Below are positions 61,966 through 64,000 of a DNA stretch of 64,000 nucleotides, piece by piece. A program made the translations under genes and the position numbers. Location of the stretch: the NCBI GenBank assembly GCA_014773175.1, contig VXCM01001006.1:122001-186000 (forward strand). The letters are read 5' to 3'. This DNA is from Lucifuga dentata. Taxonomy: Eukaryota; Chordata; Actinopteri; Ophidiiformes; Bythitidae. Below the pieces are notes generated by a model. It did no database searches, was not told the origin of the DNA, and saw only the letters and a program-made list of their open reading frames with translations. How positions within the stretch are numbered: position 1 is the first letter of the stretch; every line of letters begins with the position of its first letter.

Positions 61966-63216
61966 GTATATCTCAAAGCATGAAGTTCTGGAGGTGGGGA
62001 GTACTGGGAATGCTCCAGTGATAATATTCTGCATCCACGTGTTCCCTATTAAAAATGCAGCACCGACAGGATATTTTCCGCATCAAATTTTCATAGCATG
62101 AAGCAGTCTCGACAGCTCTGTCTGACACCCGCAATAATGATGAAGTTCTTAAAGCTTATGTAGTTTTCTCTTTCTCTATCTTACTCCCTTAAAGGAGACT
62201 GGAGAATGCAGTATGGCTTATGTATGAGGCCAAAAAACATCAGGTATTGTAACATGGTTCATTGATATTCCATATTCCATAGGGCCTTTCCTACACTTGC
62301 TATCCCTCAGTTTCACACCTTTAACATGACACACACGCACAAATTCACACATACACCAACATCACCATCTACCATCTCTCCTTTGTGTACATAAATAAAA
62401 CCACGAGTTGTATCCCAGGGAGATGGAATTATTATTTTCATAAAATTGACAGGAGCTAGAAGCCTGGTACTTTGTGACAGAAGTCCTTTAACTCTACAGA
62501 ACAGCATGCACTGTATAGGTATGTGTAAAATGACTGAGACGTATATTTAAATAGTCAACAGCCCACATATACTGTATGTTGACATAATATACAGTGCAGT
62601 CAGCACAGTACAGCATCCAAACGAGTAAACACATTATGTCTAATCCTCATGAATATCACAACCCACAGTGACTCAACCGCTCTTTTCATATTTTCATATT
62701 CATATTCTGCTGTCACATCCAAGCTAAAAGCACATCATTTCACCAAATAAAACTCTGTGAATCTGTGTTCCACCAATTGCTGCATGCAAGGTCATATGTA
62801 AATAGGCTTCCCTTGCAGCAATGGAGACAGACGCATCACCATCCGTGTCAGCATCATAAAAATGGTAAAAGCCGTGTTTGATAAATATGCCTGGTGCACA
62901 AGCATAGGCATTTGCTTGGCTAATGCAGATAGTAGAGCAGGGAATGGAGAAAAATTAACATTTTAGCTCAGTACAATGGCAGTGAAGACAAACAATCAAC
63001 GGACAGTCACCTCATTAACACCCTCACATAGCAAAACTGTCTGGTTAGCACACTACTTACTCTTGTCATGTGTGGAACCCAGAAACATTTTTGGGCCTTA
63101 TTAAAACTCCTATCGTAGAGAAAGCTTTCAAGAAAGAAGGTGTAGATGTAGTCACTGTAAAACGATATAAAAATAATAGTGCTGGATTTATCACATCCTA
63201 TGCAAAGAGAGCAAAA

Positions 63217-63236
63217 AAAAAAAAAAAAAAAAAAAA
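63217..63236. repeat. A-homopolymer
   Basis: About 22 A in a row. Confidence 0.85.
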
Positions 63237-63575
63237 CTAAAATAAATCCTTTTGATGACTCCCAACTTAATCCTAGCAAAGTAGAAATAGAATTGAATTT
63301 TTATCCAATTCTCTGGTTGAAAGATTAGCATTAGTGTCTGTCCTTTGATAAAAAGAAGAAGAATAGAGCAGGACAGATGAAATTCTGGTGTAGCATATAG
63401 TAAGTTGTGGTACTGTTTTCATATCTGATGGGTGTTGGGGGAAAAACTGATAGTATGTATTTACAACCTTTGTTTCCTCTTGAGAGAGGAGTGGGAGGAG
63501 GCTGATTGGCTACAGTAGAGTCTGCAACCAAATTAAGAGAAAGAAAAATAATCAGTGAGTGGAGAGGGGGGGGAG

Positions 63576-63577
<2 letters not shown>

Positions 63578-63607
<30 letters not shown>
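63578..63607. repeat. (GA)n microsatellite
   Basis: GA run of about 30 bp preceded by GGGGAGAGCGA. Confidence 0.95.
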
Positions 63608-63610
<3 letters not shown>

Positions 63611-63753
63611 ATATGCTTCAGAATTTAATAAGGCTCAGCGCTTCTCAATGGTATCACCCGCTTCACAGAGTCCTCTGGGAAACATGAAATGTGCCGATAA
63701 AGGATGATGCCTCCCTCTGACAAACGGGGTGTGCTAAAAGCGCTGTAGGGGGG

Positions 63754-63774
63754 AAAAAAAAAAAAAANAAAAAA
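63754..63774. other. Assembly gap (N at 63768) in A-homopolymer
   Basis: One N inside about 20 A. Confidence 0.85.
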
Positions 63775-63891
63775 GCCACGCACCACCGCCATAGCTAGCA
63801 CACATGCTAATGTGCCCCAGGCTATACTTTAAAGAATTATTCACTTTCTTCTCCTTATGCTGCAGTTCTCCAAAAACTCCCCTCTTTAAGG

Positions 63892-63893
<2 letters not shown>

Positions 63894-63940
<47 letters not shown>

Positions 63941-63958
63941 GAGAGAGCATTCTTTTCN

Positions 63959-63993
<35 letters not shown>

Positions 63994-64000
63994 CGAGAGA
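63894..64000. other. False copy of (CA)n(GA)n microsatellite across single-N join
   Basis: CA then GA runs with one GCGA interruption occur before (63894-63948) and again after the N at 63958. The second copy runs off the window end. Confidence 0.8.

Larger units (their letters stand above)
51872..64000 (-). other. Presumed upstream intron of the protocadherin gene; earlier exons not found
   Basis: No cadherin repeat, membrane segment or further tail exon was recognised on the minus strand up to the window end. The large first exon of a delta protocadherin (ectodomain plus membrane span) would give an open frame of about 2.4 kb and is plainly absent. A short cytoplasmic exon could be hidden. 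The interval holds repeats listed separately, purine-rich tracts and AT-rich sequence. Confidence 0.5.

Noticed and set aside
1..64000. A novel multi-gene system, defence island, CRISPR or phage-like module
   Set aside because: The sequence is vertebrate intergenic and intronic DNA with one gene end. No gene cluster, array or operon is present.

Overview
The window looks like ray-finned fish (teleost, probably percomorph) nuclear DNA. The evidence is AT-leaning, intron and intergenic-like sequence, many CA/GT and GA microsatellites, several repeat families typical of teleost genomes (tRNA-derived SINE, LINE tail, Tc1/mariner relic, AAGTACTT-rich element), and one vertebrate-type gene with GT-AG introns. 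No prokaryotic or viral gene organisation is visible, and no operon, CRISPR array, rRNA or intact tRNA gene was found.

The only protein-coding gene I can support is on the minus strand. It is the 3' end of a delta-type protocadherin, most likely pcdh17. The terminal coding exon (48966..49499) carries the conserved cytoplasmic motif CTRECxEYGHSDSCWMP and ends -RREVYL. A second exon (51741..51871) is predicted upstream from an open frame with a good acceptor, a GTAAGC donor and a matching phase. The cadherin repeats, membrane segment and first cytoplasmic exon are not in the window or could not be located, so 51872..64000 is read as the upstream intron. Sequence below 48966 is 3' UTR, then roughly 46 kb of intergenic DNA.

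That 46 kb contains no credible gene. It holds (i) several AT-rich, low-repeat, homeodomain-site-like blocks that look like conserved noncoding elements (3290-3790, 5330-5580, 18550-18670, 23410-24260, 25330-25880, 31000-31220, 35935-36180, 41370-41920). Their conservation is a guess until aligned. It also holds (ii) a family of at least eight copies or fragments of one long-terminal-inverted-repeat, non-autonomous DNA element with TTAAAGGACC...GGTCCTTTAA ends, and (iii) SINE, LINE and MITE-like insertions, some nested. In the upstream intron I see a decayed Tc1/mariner transposase fragment (61690-61965), a perfect 15-bp hairpin (56101-56136) and long purine-rich tracts.

An important caveat is assembly quality. 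At least six single-N gaps are flanked by identical 46-67 bp sequence on both sides (unmerged contig overlaps), and many more Ns sit inside A/T homopolymers. One such false duplication lies in the protocadherin terminal exon. It adds 67 bases, shifts the frame and would truncate any automatic gene model. Collapsing it restores a continuous 155-residue tail.
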